Source: Microbacterium nymphoidis (lineage in GTDB: Bacteria > Actinomycetota > Actinomycetes > Actinomycetales > Microbacteriaceae). Taken from it: a stretch of 64,000 nt of DNA. Within the stretch, counting starts at the first letter, position 1. Every line of letters starts with the position of its first letter. The position numbers and the translations under genes were made by a program. Under the pieces are notes generated by a model. It was given only the letters and a program-made list of their open reading frames with translations. It searched no databases and was not told where the DNA came from. The stretch spans positions 1 through 64,000 of the forward strand of contig NZ_JAJNOD010000005.1 of the NCBI RefSeq assembly GCF_021044885.1, written 5' to 3'. Of this stretch, positions 43,389 to 51,857 are shown in pieces.

Positions 43389-44335
43389 TTCTGCTTTCCG
43401 ATCACCAGGCGCTGGATGAGCGCGACGGCCAGGGTCATGATGAACAGCGCGACGCCGATCGCGGCCGCGTAGCCGTAGTTGAAGTACTTGAAGCCCTGGT
43501 CGTACAGCATGTAGACGAGGGAGTAGCTGGCGTTGGCGGGACCACCCCCGGTCATCACGTAGATCACGTCGAAGACCTGGAACGCCGCCGTGGTCTCGAT
43601 GACGGCGAGGAAGAAGAACGTCGGCTTCAGATGCGGCATCAGGATGAAGCGGAAGCGCTGCCAGGCGTTGGCGCCGTCCATCAGGGCCGCCTCTTCGAGC
43701 TCGCGCGGCACGTCCTGCATCGCGGCGATGAGGATCATCATGCCGTAGCCGAAGCGCGACCACACGCCCACGATGATCAGCGCCGGGATCACGAGCACGG
43801 GGCTTCCAAGCCAGGATCCGCCGAGGCCCAGCGGTGCCATGAGCTGCGACCACGGACCGTCGGCGGAAAAGATCCACTTGAACACCGCACCGGCCAGCAC
43901 CAGGGAGGTGATGACGGGCAGGAAGAAGATCGAGCGGAAGAAGCGCGAGCCGCGGAAGGCACGTCGGACCCCGAGCGCCATCACGGTGGACAGTGCCAGC
44001 GCGATGGGCACGGAGAACACCGCGAACAGCAGGGTGACCGACAGCGCCCGCCAGAACAGCGGGTCGGCAACCATCCGCTGGAAGTTGGCGATGCCCTTCC
44101 AATCCAGTTCGCCCGAGATGTCGTAGTGGAAGAAGCTCAGCCCCACACCCACGATCGACGGGCCGAACCGGAACGCGATGAAGAGCAGGAAGGCCGGCAG
44201 CACGAACAGGAAGGCGACGCGTGCTTCGCGACGCGAGAGCAGGCGGGTCAGGCGCGCGCCGGGTGAGGGCGCGGCTCCCGACGCGCCCGCAAGCGCAGCG
44301 TCGAGCCGCGGCGGTTCAGTGGTCTTCGTCGACAT
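43385..44335 (-). CDS. Sugar ABC transporter permease (CUT1, MalF-like)
   Basis: The 316-residue permease has six helices after a ~40-residue cytoplasmic leader. Its EAA loop is VPRELEEAALMDGANAWQRF (about 217-236) and its C-terminal helix is followed by RLVIGKQK. The ATG lies 71 bases after the binding-protein stop. No ATPase gene is present in this locus, so a shared MsiK-type ATPase elsewhere is probably used (inference). Confidence 0.93.
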   Translation of the reverse strand: MSTKTTEPPRLDAALAGASGAAPSPGARLTRLLSRREARVAFLFVLPAFLLFIAFRFGPSIVGVGLSFFHYDISGELDWKGIANFQRMVADPLFWRALSVTLLFAVFSVPIALALSTVMALGVRRAFRGSRFFRSIFFLPVITSLVLAGAVFKWIFSADGPWSQLMAPLGLGGSWLGSPVLVIPALIIVGVWSRFGYGMMILIAAMQDVPRELEEAALMDGANAWQRFRFILMPHLKPTFFFLAVIETTAAFQVFDVIYVMTGGGPANASYSLVYMLYDQGFKYFNYGYAAAIGVALFIMTLAVALIQRLVIGKQK

Positions 44336-44406
44336 TGTCGGACTCCCTGCGTGGTGGAATCGGGATCCGGGGGCGCGCTCGATGCGACCAGCGCGCCCCC
44401 GGAGGG

Positions 44407-45663
44407 TCACTGCGTCAGCAGCGGGCCTGCGGCCGAAGCCGCGGCGTCGAGGGCGTCCTTCGCAGACTTCTGTCCCAGCAGAGCGCCCTGGATCTCCGGG
44501 GCGAGCACGCCCATCAGCGCACGCGAGCTGGTGAAGAGCTCGCCCACGGTGGCGGTGGGCACCTGAGCCTCCATCTTGGACATCACGGGGTCGTCGGCGT
44601 ACAGAGCACCGGTCGAGGTGACCGCGGAGTAGAAGCCCGCCTCGATGAGGTACGGCTTGATCACCTCGCCGCCGGTGGCGTAGTCGGCGAACTCGCCGGC
44701 CGCCTCCTTCGCCTTCGATCCCTTCAGCAGCGCGAGCGAGCCGACGGTGCCGTACGCCACCGACTTCTCCTTCGTCAGCGGCGGCAGCACGACGATGTTC
44801 TCCTCGCCCCAGAACGACTCGAGCTCTGCGGGGATGTTCGTCCAGGTGCAGCCGACCTTGCCCTTGGCCAGGGCCGTCTGCTCCAGCGGCAGGTTGGTGC
44901 TGAGGGCGTCCGGCTCGATGGCCTTCTGCTGCGCCAGCGTGGAGACGAACTCCAGCGCTTCCTGGCCGGGCTTCTTGTCGAACTCCACCGCGGAGCCGTC
45001 CTTGGTGAACACGCTGCCGCCTGCCTGCCACAGCAGCGGGTAGAACGACATGTTCAGGGTGTTCTCGGGAGCCGCCGGGTAGTTGATGGCGTACATCCCC
45101 TTCTCGGTGAACTTCGGCGCCATCGCCAGCACGTCGTCCCACGTGGCGGGGTAGTCGGTGACGCCCGCTTCCTGGAAGGCGGCGGCGTTGCAGATCAGCG
45201 GGTTGACGCTGGTGAGCAGCGGCGCGCCCATCATGTTGCCGTCGATGGTGACCGACTCGGTGACGTTGGGGAGGATGTCGGCCTTCTGCTCATCGCTGAG
45301 GTAGGGGCCGATCGGCTCGATCGACTTCTGGTACGCGGCCAGCTGATCGGGGATGAGGTAGACGAGGTCCGGCCCCTTGCCCGCGGCGATGGCCGTCTGC
45401 AATCCCTCGTCGCGGTTCGCCCAGGGGAAGATCTCGTAGTCCACCGTGATATTCGGGTGGTCCTTCTCGAACGCGGCGACGGTCTCATCCCAGAACGCCT
45501 TGTGCTTGGCCTCGTCCGCGATGACGGGGTACAGCCACACCGTGACCTTCTGGTCACCACCTGCTGCGGCATCGCCACCGGACCCGGCGTTCGCGCCGCA
45601 ACCGGCCAGCAGTCCCACGGCGGCGAGTCCCGCCGTGGCTGCGATCAACTTCTTCACGCGCAT
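44407..45663 (-). CDS. Family 1 extracellular sugar-binding lipoprotein
   Basis: The 418-residue protein has a lipoprotein signal (MRVKKLIAATAG, then GLLAGC, Cys22) and the family 1 solute-binding fold (VTVWLYPVIADEAKHKAF about 41; AAGKGPDLVYLIPDQLAAY about 94; GKVGCTWTNIPAEL near 268). It is first in the operon that runs to 37547 and is divergent from the ROK regulator. Its likely ligand is a sugar of unknown identity. Confidence 0.92.
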   Translation of the reverse strand: MRVKKLIAATAGLAAVGLLAGCGANAGSGGDAAAGGDQKVTVWLYPVIADEAKHKAFWDETVAAFEKDHPNITVDYEIFPWANRDEGLQTAIAAGKGPDLVYLIPDQLAAYQKSIEPIGPYLSDEQKADILPNVTESVTIDGNMMGAPLLTSVNPLICNAAAFQEAGVTDYPATWDDVLAMAPKFTEKGMYAINYPAAPENTLNMSFYPLLWQAGGSVFTKDGSAVEFDKKPGQEALEFVSTLAQQKAIEPDALSTNLPLEQTALAKGKVGCTWTNIPAELESFWGEENIVVLPPLTKEKSVAYGTVGSLALLKGSKAKEAAGEFADYATGGEVIKPYLIEAGFYSAVTSTGALYADDPVMSKMEAQVPTATVGELFTSSRALMGVLAPEIQGALLGQKSAKDALDAAASAAGPLLTQ

Positions 45664-45707
45664 GATGCTCCTTTGCTCACGCCCTGGGTGCTCAGGGGGA
45701 CGGGTCT

Positions 45708-45738
45708 ATTATGACAATGCGATGTGATATTTCGTCAA
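45708..45738 (-). promoter_or_regulatory. Promoter of the sugar ABC operon
   Basis: On the minus strand TTGACG (45738-45733) and CATAAT (45713-45708) are separated by 19 bases, in an unusually AT-rich stretch 45 bases upstream of the binding-protein ATG. Confidence 0.5.
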
Positions 45739-45742
45739 GCCC

Positions 45743-45828
45743 TTTCCAGAAACTCTTGACCGACATGGTTTGGAGTGCTGTCATCGAAGGGCCGGCTAAT
45801 CACACTCGTGTGGTAATTTTCCGGAAAC
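45743..45828. promoter_or_regulatory. Candidate ROK operator region
   Basis: TTTCCAGAAAC (45743-45753) and TTTCCGGAAAC (45818-45828) are near-identical palindromic boxes 75 bases apart (start to start). Between them lies CACACTCGTGTG (45801-45812), another short palindrome. The boxes flank the divergent promoter area, consistent with ROK autoregulation and control of the importer. Confidence 0.45.
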
Positions 45829-45845
45829 GATGCGAAGGAGCGCCG

Positions 45846-47003
45846 ATGCCAACCGTGGCCGAGCAGACGATCGTCGCCCGCACCGCCCTGCGTCTGCGCG
45901 ACGGCGGACCGACGACGGCCACCGATCTCGCCCGCACGCTGGAGATCTCCCGCACCTCGGTGGAGAACGCGCTGGCACAGTTGCAGGATGCGGGGCTTGT
46001 CGCCGACGCGCAGCCGCTGCCGGGTCGAGGCGCCGGGCGACCCGCGCGCCACTACGGCTTCTCCGCGGCCGCCGGCCTCGTGGCGGGTGTGGATGTGGGC
46101 GTGCACAGTGTGCGAGTCGTCCTGTCGGATCTCGCGGGCGTGGTGGTGGCCCATGAACGCGCACCGGGCCTCGACCCCGATGCTGACGCCGCGACGCAGC
46201 TCGACGCCGTCGTCGCTGCGATCGATGCGGCGGTCGCCGCCGTCCGGACCCCGCACGGCGGCCTGCGCGCCGTCGGTGTCGCCCTGCCGGGAATCGTCGA
46301 CGACTCGGGGCGGGTCGTCGCGTCCGTCATCCTCACCGCCTGGCCCGGAGTGGACGTCGCCCGTCTGCTCCGGGAGCGGCTCGGCTGCCCCGTGGTGCTG
46401 GACAACGGCGTGCGTCTCGCGGCCGTGGCCGAGCACCACCTCGGTGCCGCGCGATTGGTGGACGACGTCCTCTACCTGTCGGTGGGCGCGCGTATCGCGG
46501 CGGGGATCATCCTGGACGGCCGTCCACGCCGCGGTCCGCACAACGCGGCCGGCGACATCGGCCGCCTCGCGTTCCGCGGGATCGACGAAGACACCGGGCA
46601 GATCGCCTGGCGCACTGCCGGCAGCGGTGAAGAGGTGTTCGCACTGGCCGAGTCCGGCCACCCGGAGGCACGCGCCGAGCTCACCGGTTTCATCGACGAA
46701 CTGGCACGTGGGATCGCCACCCTCGCGATGACGATCGATCCGGCCATGGTGGTGATCGGGGGCGGCATGTCGCTGGCACGTGAGGCCCTGCTCGCGCCCC
46801 TGCGCACCGCCGTGATGCGCCGCATCCGCATCCCCGTCGACCTGCCGATCGTCGCGGCGCGCCTCGGCGGCGAGGCGGCGGCCCACGGCGCCGTGGTGTT
46901 CGCCTTCATCCGCTGCGCGGACGACGTCACGGGACTTCCCGACCTCCCCCCGCCTCCCATCGCCCCCCTCGAGGACGCGGCACTCGTGGCCGCCGATCGC
47001 TGA
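45846..47003 (+). CDS. ROK-family transcriptional regulator
   Basis: The 385-residue protein has an N-terminal winged HTH (about 8-65; DLARTLEISRTSVENALAQL) and a ROK sugar-kinase-like domain (GVDVGVHSVRVVLSDLAG about 80-97; GVALPGIVDDSG about 145; VVLDNGVRLAAVAEH about 182). Such regulators bind a sugar or its phosphate. A GAAGGAG ribosome site fixes the ATG; a longer frame upstream runs through the promoter. Two Gfo/Idh/MocA genes follow on the same strand. Confidence 0.9.
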   Translation: MPTVAEQTIVARTALRLRDGGPTTATDLARTLEISRTSVENALAQLQDAGLVADAQPLPGRGAGRPARHYGFSAAAGLVAGVDVGVHSVRVVLSDLAGVVVAHERAPGLDPDADAATQLDAVVAAIDAAVAAVRTPHGGLRAVGVALPGIVDDSGRVVASVILTAWPGVDVARLLRERLGCPVVLDNGVRLAAVAEHHLGAARLVDDVLYLSVGARIAAGIILDGRPRRGPHNAAGDIGRLAFRGIDEDTGQIAWRTAGSGEEVFALAESGHPEARAELTGFIDELARGIATLAMTIDPAMVVIGGGMSLAREALLAPLRTAVMRRIRIPVDLPIVAARLGGEAAAHGAVVFAFIRCADDVTGLPDLPPPPIAPLEDAALVAADR

Positions 47004-47017
47004 CCGGAAGGACTTCC

Positions 47018-48016
47018 ATGTCGCATCCCCTCACCGACCTCACGGTCGGTCTCATCGGCGCCGGCGGCATCTCCGCCGTCCACGCCGACGCATGGCGCGC
47101 CCTCGGCGCGCGCGTGCTCGTCCACTCGGTCGTCGGTGCCCAGGAGCTCGCCGACGCGTACGGCTTCACCGCCGTCGCCACGCTCGACGAGGTGCTCGAC
47201 GCAGCCGACATCGTCGACATCGTGACCCCGTCCGGCACCCACCGGGAGATCGCGCTCCGTGCCATCGACGCGGGGGTGCACGTGATCTGCGAGAAGCCGC
47301 TGGCGGCCACCGCCGAAGACGCTCGCGACGTCGCCGCCGCGGCGGAACGTGCCGGTGTGCGACTGTTCCCCGCCCACGTGGTGCGCTACTTCGCCGAATA
47401 CCACGCGCTGCGCGAGCAGGTGCGTGCGGGGCGCATCGGACGCGTCGCCACCCAGCGGTTCACCCGCATGGGCCAGGCGCCTTCGACGCGCTGGTTCTTC
47501 GACGAGGCGAAGGGCGGCGGAGTCGTGCGCGACCTCATGATCCACGACCTCGATCAGGCGGTGTGGCTCGCGGGCGACGTCACGGAGGTCTACGCCGTGC
47601 AGCACCCCGCGAGCGTGGACGGGCAGGTGCCGGTCCCGGTGACCGCGCACGTCACGCTCACCCACGCGAACGGCGTCCTGTCCCACCTGCAGGCCACCTG
47701 GCTGAGCCCGGGCATGCCGTTTCGTACCTCCATCGAGGTGTCGGGCGACCAGGGACGGCTGAGTTTCGCCAGCCGCGATGACGCCACCCTCGTGGCGGAC
47801 GTCGCCGTCACGGATGACGCCGGCTACATGCCGCCGATGTCGGCACAGGAGAGCCCCTATTACAGCGAGATCGCCGCCTTCGTCGCCGCGATCCGGTCCG
47901 GCGGCGAAGCACGCGTCTCCCCCGCCGACGGAATCGCCGCCGTCGCGCTGGCCGAGGCCGCCATGGCCTCGATCCGCTCCGGTCAGCCCGTCACCCTCAC
48001 GGAGGTCTCCGCATGA
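47018..48016 (+). CDS. Gfo/Idh/MocA-family oxidoreductase
   Basis: The 332-residue dehydrogenase has GLIGAGGISAVHADAW (about 10-25), the EKPLAATAEDA motif (about 92) with catalytic Lys, and RDLMIHDLDQAVWLAG (about 171-186) with the conserved Asp-His pair. It lies 14 bases after the ROK regulator and overlaps the next oxidoreductase by four bases. Confidence 0.9.
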   Translation: MSHPLTDLTVGLIGAGGISAVHADAWRALGARVLVHSVVGAQELADAYGFTAVATLDEVLDAADIVDIVTPSGTHREIALRAIDAGVHVICEKPLAATAEDARDVAAAAERAGVRLFPAHVVRYFAEYHALREQVRAGRIGRVATQRFTRMGQAPSTRWFFDEAKGGGVVRDLMIHDLDQAVWLAGDVTEVYAVQHPASVDGQVPVPVTAHVTLTHANGVLSHLQATWLSPGMPFRTSIEVSGDQGRLSFASRDDATLVADVAVTDDAGYMPPMSAQESPYYSEIAAFVAAIRSGGEARVSPADGIAAVALAEAAMASIRSGQPVTLTEVSA

Positions 48017-49032
48017 CCCGTCGACTGAAGGTCGCCGTTCTCTCTTTCGCCCACACGCACGCGCTGAGCTACGTGCACGCGCTGCAGCAGGACCCCGACA
48101 TCGAGCTGATCGCCACCGATCCCGACGGCGCCACCGCCCCCGATGACGCTCCCCGCGGCGCTGAGCTCGCCGCCCAGCTGGGCGTGGCGTACGTCGACAG
48201 CTACGACGCGGCCTTCGCCTGGGGGCCGGATGCCGTCGTCGTGGCATCCGAGAACGCCCGGCACCGCGACCTGGTGCTGCGCGCGGCGGAGGCCGGTGCC
48301 CATGTGCTGTGCGAGAAGCCGCTGGCCACCACGGTCGCCGATGCCGAGGCGATGCGCGACGCATGCGCGGCCGCCGGCGTGCTGCTGATGGTCGCCTACC
48401 CCGTGCGCTTCGCTCCCGAGTTCCGCGATGCGCTGGCGCAGATCCGCAGTGGCCGGCTGGGCCGGGTGATCAGCATCACGGGGGTCAACAACGGCAAGCT
48501 GCCGCAGGATCGCGCCTGGTTCACCGACCCCGACCTCGCCGGCGGTGGAGCGCTGGTGGACCACGTGGTGCACTGCGCCGACCTCATCGACGAGCTGCTG
48601 GGCGAACGCGCTGCCACCGTGCGTGCGGTCTCCAACCGCATCCTGCACGCGGACCGTGAGCTGGCGGTCGAGACCGGCGGCCTCGTCACCGTGCAGTATC
48701 CGAGCGGGATCATCGCCAGCATCGACTGCTCATGGAGCTGGCCGATGAGCTCGCCCACGTGGGGCGGCCTGACGCTGCAGATCGTGCTGGAGCTCGGCAC
48801 GCTGACGGTGAGCCCGTTCCGCCGCGGCGTCGCCGGTCATGACGCCGCCGGCGAGACCTGGACTCCCGTGGGCGCCGACCTCGATGCCCTCATGCTGTCC
48901 GAGTTCCTCGACGCCGTGCGGATGGATCGGACGCCTCAGCCGGATGCCGCCGTTGGCATCCGCACGCTGGAGATCGTGGCGGCCGCGCGCACCTCCGCTG
49001 CCTCCGCCGGTACGCCGATTCGCCTCCCCTAG
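48013..49032 (+). CDS. Gfo/Idh/MocA-family oxidoreductase
   Basis: The 339-residue dehydrogenase has an atypical N-terminus (KVAVLSFAHTHALSYVHAL, where AHTH replaces GxGxxG), EKPLATTVADAEAM (about 99) and GGALVDHVVHCADLIDELL (about 177-195). The AHTH/AHAH start is also seen in the paralogue at 38463, which suggests that subfamily. It is last in the ROK operon, ending at a long inverted repeat. Confidence 0.88.
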   Translation: MTRRLKVAVLSFAHTHALSYVHALQQDPDIELIATDPDGATAPDDAPRGAELAAQLGVAYVDSYDAAFAWGPDAVVVASENARHRDLVLRAAEAGAHVLCEKPLATTVADAEAMRDACAAAGVLLMVAYPVRFAPEFRDALAQIRSGRLGRVISITGVNNGKLPQDRAWFTDPDLAGGGALVDHVVHCADLIDELLGERAATVRAVSNRILHADRELAVETGGLVTVQYPSGIIASIDCSWSWPMSSPTWGGLTLQIVLELGTLTVSPFRRGVAGHDAAGETWTPVGADLDALMLSEFLDAVRMDRTPQPDAAVGIRTLEIVAAARTSAASAGTPIRLP

Positions 49033-49036
49033 CCCC

Positions 49037-49097
49037 GTTCATTGCGCGCAAATGGCCCCAAAAGTCGGATTTTTGGGGCCATTTGCGCGCTATGAAC
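49037..49097. repeat. Inverted-repeat element, family A, between convergent genes
   Basis: GCGCGCAAATGGCCCCAAAA (49044-49063) pairs perfectly with its complement at 49071-49090 around a 7-base middle. GTTCAT (49037-49042) and ATGAAC (49092-49097) extend the stem beyond a single T:T mismatch. This is the same plan as 37475-37534. It probably terminates both convergent genes. Confidence 0.85.
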
Positions 49098-49106
49098 CGG
49101 GGGGTG

Positions 49107-49370
49107 TCAGATCACGTCGGGGGAATCCGGAGCGGAGGTCTCGCGACGGGTGGTCTGCGAGCCGGATGCGGGGTCGACGGTGGTGTTCGCGACGGAACGC
49201 GTGGTGCGGCGGCGCAGCAGCAGGGCGATGCCGATGATCGTGATGACGACTCCAGCGCCCATCAGCAGGTAGCCGACCAGGTCGAGGTCGATCCAGTCCA
49301 CCTCGACGTTCAGGGCGAACGCCAGCACAGCGCCGACGACGAACAGGAAGATGCCGAAACCGATACTCAT
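49107..49370 (-). CDS. DUF6458-type small membrane protein
   Basis: The 87-residue protein has two membrane helices (about 3-21 and 32-51) separated by VDWIDLDL, then RRR and a hydrophilic tail. The pattern matches the DUF6458 family, common in actinobacteria and of unknown role. The ATG has GAGGAGG upstream. Confidence 0.8.
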   Translation of the reverse strand: MSIGFGIFLFVVGAVLAFALNVEVDWIDLDLVGYLLMGAGVVITIIGIALLLRRRTTRSVANTTVDPASGSQTTRRETSAPDSPDVI

Positions 49371-49441
49371 GTGAGCCTCCTCATCCGGGTCCGGGCGGAC
49401 CCTGGTGCGGTCGACTGGTCACGCTAGCCCGAACCCGTCTG

Positions 49442-49461
49442 TGCGCAACCCCCCTTGCGCA
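49442..49461. repeat. Short inverted repeat
   Basis: TGCGCAA (49442-49448) and TTGCGCA (49455-49461) form a 7-bp stem upstream of the DUF6458 gene; it could be an operator. The rest of 49371-49480 shows nothing clear. Confidence 0.35.
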
Positions 49462-49480
49462 TCATCGCGAGTTCTGACAT

Positions 49481-49547
49481 GCGAGAAACCCATGCGAGTC
49501 CGAACCACCCGGCAACCCGGGATTATCGGACCCGCATGGGTTCTCGC
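49481..49547. terminator. Long inverted repeat (family B) at the acyl-CoA oxidase 3' end
   Basis: GCGAGAAACCCATGCGAGTC (49481-49500) and following CGA pair with TCGGACCCGCATGGGTTCTC and GC (49526-49547), with one bulged A and one A/C mismatch. It ends six bases from the stop of the acyl-CoA oxidase gene. Plan and spacing match the element at 27458-27518. Confidence 0.7.
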
Positions 49548-49552
49548 GGCGG

Positions 49553-51643
49553 TCAGGCGCGGGCGGCGGACTTCGCCGCCTCCTTCTGCTGCTTGTGCAG
49601 CACCTTCTCGTCGATCGGCGCCTCACCAGAGGCACGGAGGGCGGCATAGTAGGCACGGGCCTCGTCCTGGCGCACCTGCTCGGCACCGCTGGCGATCGGA
49701 GCGCGCAGGTGCTCGGGCTCGTAGGCGAACGCCCCGACCAGATCCAGCGCATGCGGACGCAGCCGCGCGCAGAGCCGATCGATGTAGCGCGACACCGACG
49801 CGGCACGCTGCGTCGACAGGCGGCCGTTGATGATGTACCAGGCCAGGTGCTTCTCGATGAGTCCCAGTCCGAACAGGTCGCGCACCCAGGTCAGCACCTC
49901 GCGCGTACCGTCGTCCGGAGCCGAGGCCAGTGCGTCGGTGAACGCCTCCCACTGCAGCAGCTCGCCGTGGGCACGAGCCGCCTCCATGAGCTCGGTCTGG
50001 TTCTCGTTGAACAGCGCGAAGCTCTCCTCAGCGCTCAGCTTCTTCCCGCCGCGCATCCGCATGGCGATGTCGGCGACCATCTGCTGGACGCGCTCCTGAA
50101 GCAGTTCGTGCTGGTCATCACCGCGTAGGCCGAGCTCCACCGAGCGCGCCGTCGAGCCGAGATCGGCGACGGCCTGTCCCAGGCGGCGAAGACCCGCACC
50201 GTGGAACACCTTGCCCGCTGTCTGACCGACCGCGAACGCCGCCAGCTGCTTCGGGTCTTTGCCCGCAACCTGCTGCCCGTACTCGGTCAGCAGTCGCTTG
50301 CCCACCAGCTGCAGGAGGATGTTGTTGTCCCCCTCGAAGGTGGCGTAGACGTCGAGGTCGGCGCGCAGGCCGGTGAACCGGTTCTCGAACATGAATCCGG
50401 CACCGCCGCAGGCCTCGCGGCACTCCTGCAGGGTGTCCAGCGCGTGCCACGTCGACAGCGGCTTGAGCGCGGCGGCCAGTGTCTCCAGGTCCTGCCTGTC
50501 GTCGTCGGTCGCGGCGCGCCCACTGAAGACGCCGTCGAACTTCTTCAGGAACTCGTCGTGCGCGAAGATCTGGGCATACGTGGTGGCCAGGCGCGGCAGG
50601 AGGCGCCGCTGGTGCTTTCCGTAGTCCAGCAGCACCGTCTCATCCGTGCCCGATCCCTGGTCGAACTGACGGCGCTGCGTGGCGTAGGTGATGGCGATGG
50701 TGAGCCCCACCGCGGACGCCCAGGACGAGGCGCCGTCGAGCGAGACGCGGCCCTGGACGAGCGTGCCCAGCATCGTGAAGAAGCGCCGTCCGGGGCTGGC
50801 GATCGGGCTGGAGTACGTGCCGTCCGCCGCGACGTCCCCGTACTTGTTCAGCAGGTTGGTGCGGGGAACCCGCACGTGGTCGAACGCAAGCCGGCCGTTG
50901 TCGATGCCGTTGAGACCACCCTTGAGCCCGTCGTCCTCGCTGGAGACGCCGGGCAGCAGCTGGCCGTTCTCATCGCGGATCGGCACGTAGAAGCAGTGCA
51001 CGCCGTGGTTGACCCCGTTGGTGATCAGCTGGGCGAACACGGTCGCGGCGATGCCGTCCTTCGCGGCGTTGCCGAGATAGTCCTTCCACGCCGCACGGAA
51101 CGGCGTGTTGATGACGAACTCCTCGGTCTCGGGGTCGTAAGTGGCCGTGGTGCCGATCGCGGCGACGTCGGAGCCGTGCCCCATCTCGGTCATCGCGAAG
51201 GCCCCGGGGATGGACATGTCCATGACGCCGGGAAGCCAGGTCTCGTGATGCGTCTCGGTTCCGAGGTGCAGGATCGCCGCGCCGAACAGGCCCCACTGCA
51301 CGCCGGATTTGATCTGCAGGCTCGGATCGGCCAGGACCAGCTCCTCGAAGCCGGCGATGTTGCCACCGTGGTCATCGCCCCCGCCCAGTCGCTGGGGGAA
51401 GGCACGATGCACGGCCTTGTTGTCGACCAGCACGTGCAGCTGCGCGAGCACGCGCTCACGGTGCTCGCGCATGCCGAGGCTGTCATCGCGCCAGAGCGCC
51501 GGATCCTTGACCAGCTCGCGCGCCTGGCGGCGAACGTCCGCCCAGGTGCCCATCAGCATGTCGGTCACGCGGTCCACGTCGATACGGGGCTCGCCCGCGG
51601 CGGGGGAATTTGCGGCGTGTACGTACACGTCGGGATCAGTCAT
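49553..51643 (-). CDS. Acyl-CoA oxidase / long acyl-CoA dehydrogenase
   Basis: The 696-residue flavoprotein should carry out the first step of fatty-acid beta-oxidation. It has an N-terminal helical domain, the flavin/substrate segment AMTEMGHGSDVAAIGTTATYD (split at about 150-170), VRVPRTNLLNKYGDV (about 255), REACGGAGFMFENRF (about 409-423) and a C-terminal ACOX domain. Length and motifs favour the peroxisomal-type oxidase family over short dehydrogenases. The ATG follows GAGGAGTATCG. The divergent tandem TetR gene probably regulates it. Confidence 0.9.
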   Translation of the reverse strand: MTDPDVYVHAANSPAAGEPRIDVDRVTDMLMGTWADVRRQARELVKDPALWRDDSLGMREHRERVLAQLHVLVDNKAVHRAFPQRLGGGDDHGGNIAGFEELVLADPSLQIKSGVQWGLFGAAILHLGTETHHETWLPGVMDMSIPGAFAMTEMGHGSDVAAIGTTATYDPETEEFVINTPFRAAWKDYLGNAAKDGIAATVFAQLITNGVNHGVHCFYVPIRDENGQLLPGVSSEDDGLKGGLNGIDNGRLAFDHVRVPRTNLLNKYGDVAADGTYSSPIASPGRRFFTMLGTLVQGRVSLDGASSWASAVGLTIAITYATQRRQFDQGSGTDETVLLDYGKHQRRLLPRLATTYAQIFAHDEFLKKFDGVFSGRAATDDDRQDLETLAAALKPLSTWHALDTLQECREACGGAGFMFENRFTGLRADLDVYATFEGDNNILLQLVGKRLLTEYGQQVAGKDPKQLAAFAVGQTAGKVFHGAGLRRLGQAVADLGSTARSVELGLRGDDQHELLQERVQQMVADIAMRMRGGKKLSAEESFALFNENQTELMEAARAHGELLQWEAFTDALASAPDDGTREVLTWVRDLFGLGLIEKHLAWYIINGRLSTQRAASVSRYIDRLCARLRPHALDLVGAFAYEPEHLRAPIASGAEQVRQDEARAYYAALRASGEAPIDEKVLHKQQKEAAKSAARA

Positions 51644-51725
51644 CGATACTCCTCGTGTGAGTCCTCGGTCCGCATGACGGACCTCACCAACACGCTAGGC
51701 CGAGGTCTGACGACGACCAAGCATG

Positions 51726-51742
51726 TTGGACTGAGTGTACAA
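51726..51742. promoter_or_regulatory. Candidate TetR operator
   Basis: TTGGACTGAGTGTACAA is a 17-bp imperfect palindrome (TTG-AC ... GT-CAA) lying between the acyl-CoA oxidase and TetR genes, in the typical TetR position. Confidence 0.4.
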
Positions 51743-51819
51743 CTTCGTGACACTGAGTCTCACGGCCGCTGTGCAGATTCCACACATCCACAGCCCCTCG
51801 GAGCGGAACCACACCGACC

Positions 51820-51837
51820 ACTAGACTGGCGGCTAGT
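51820..51837. promoter_or_regulatory. Second palindrome and possible -10 before the TetR gene
   Basis: ACTAG and CTAGT flank eight bases, and TAGACT (51822-51827) could serve as a -10 about 30 bases before the ATG. An operator here would give autoregulation. Confidence 0.35.
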
Positions 51838-51857
51838 CCGCCGCGACCCCTTTCACG

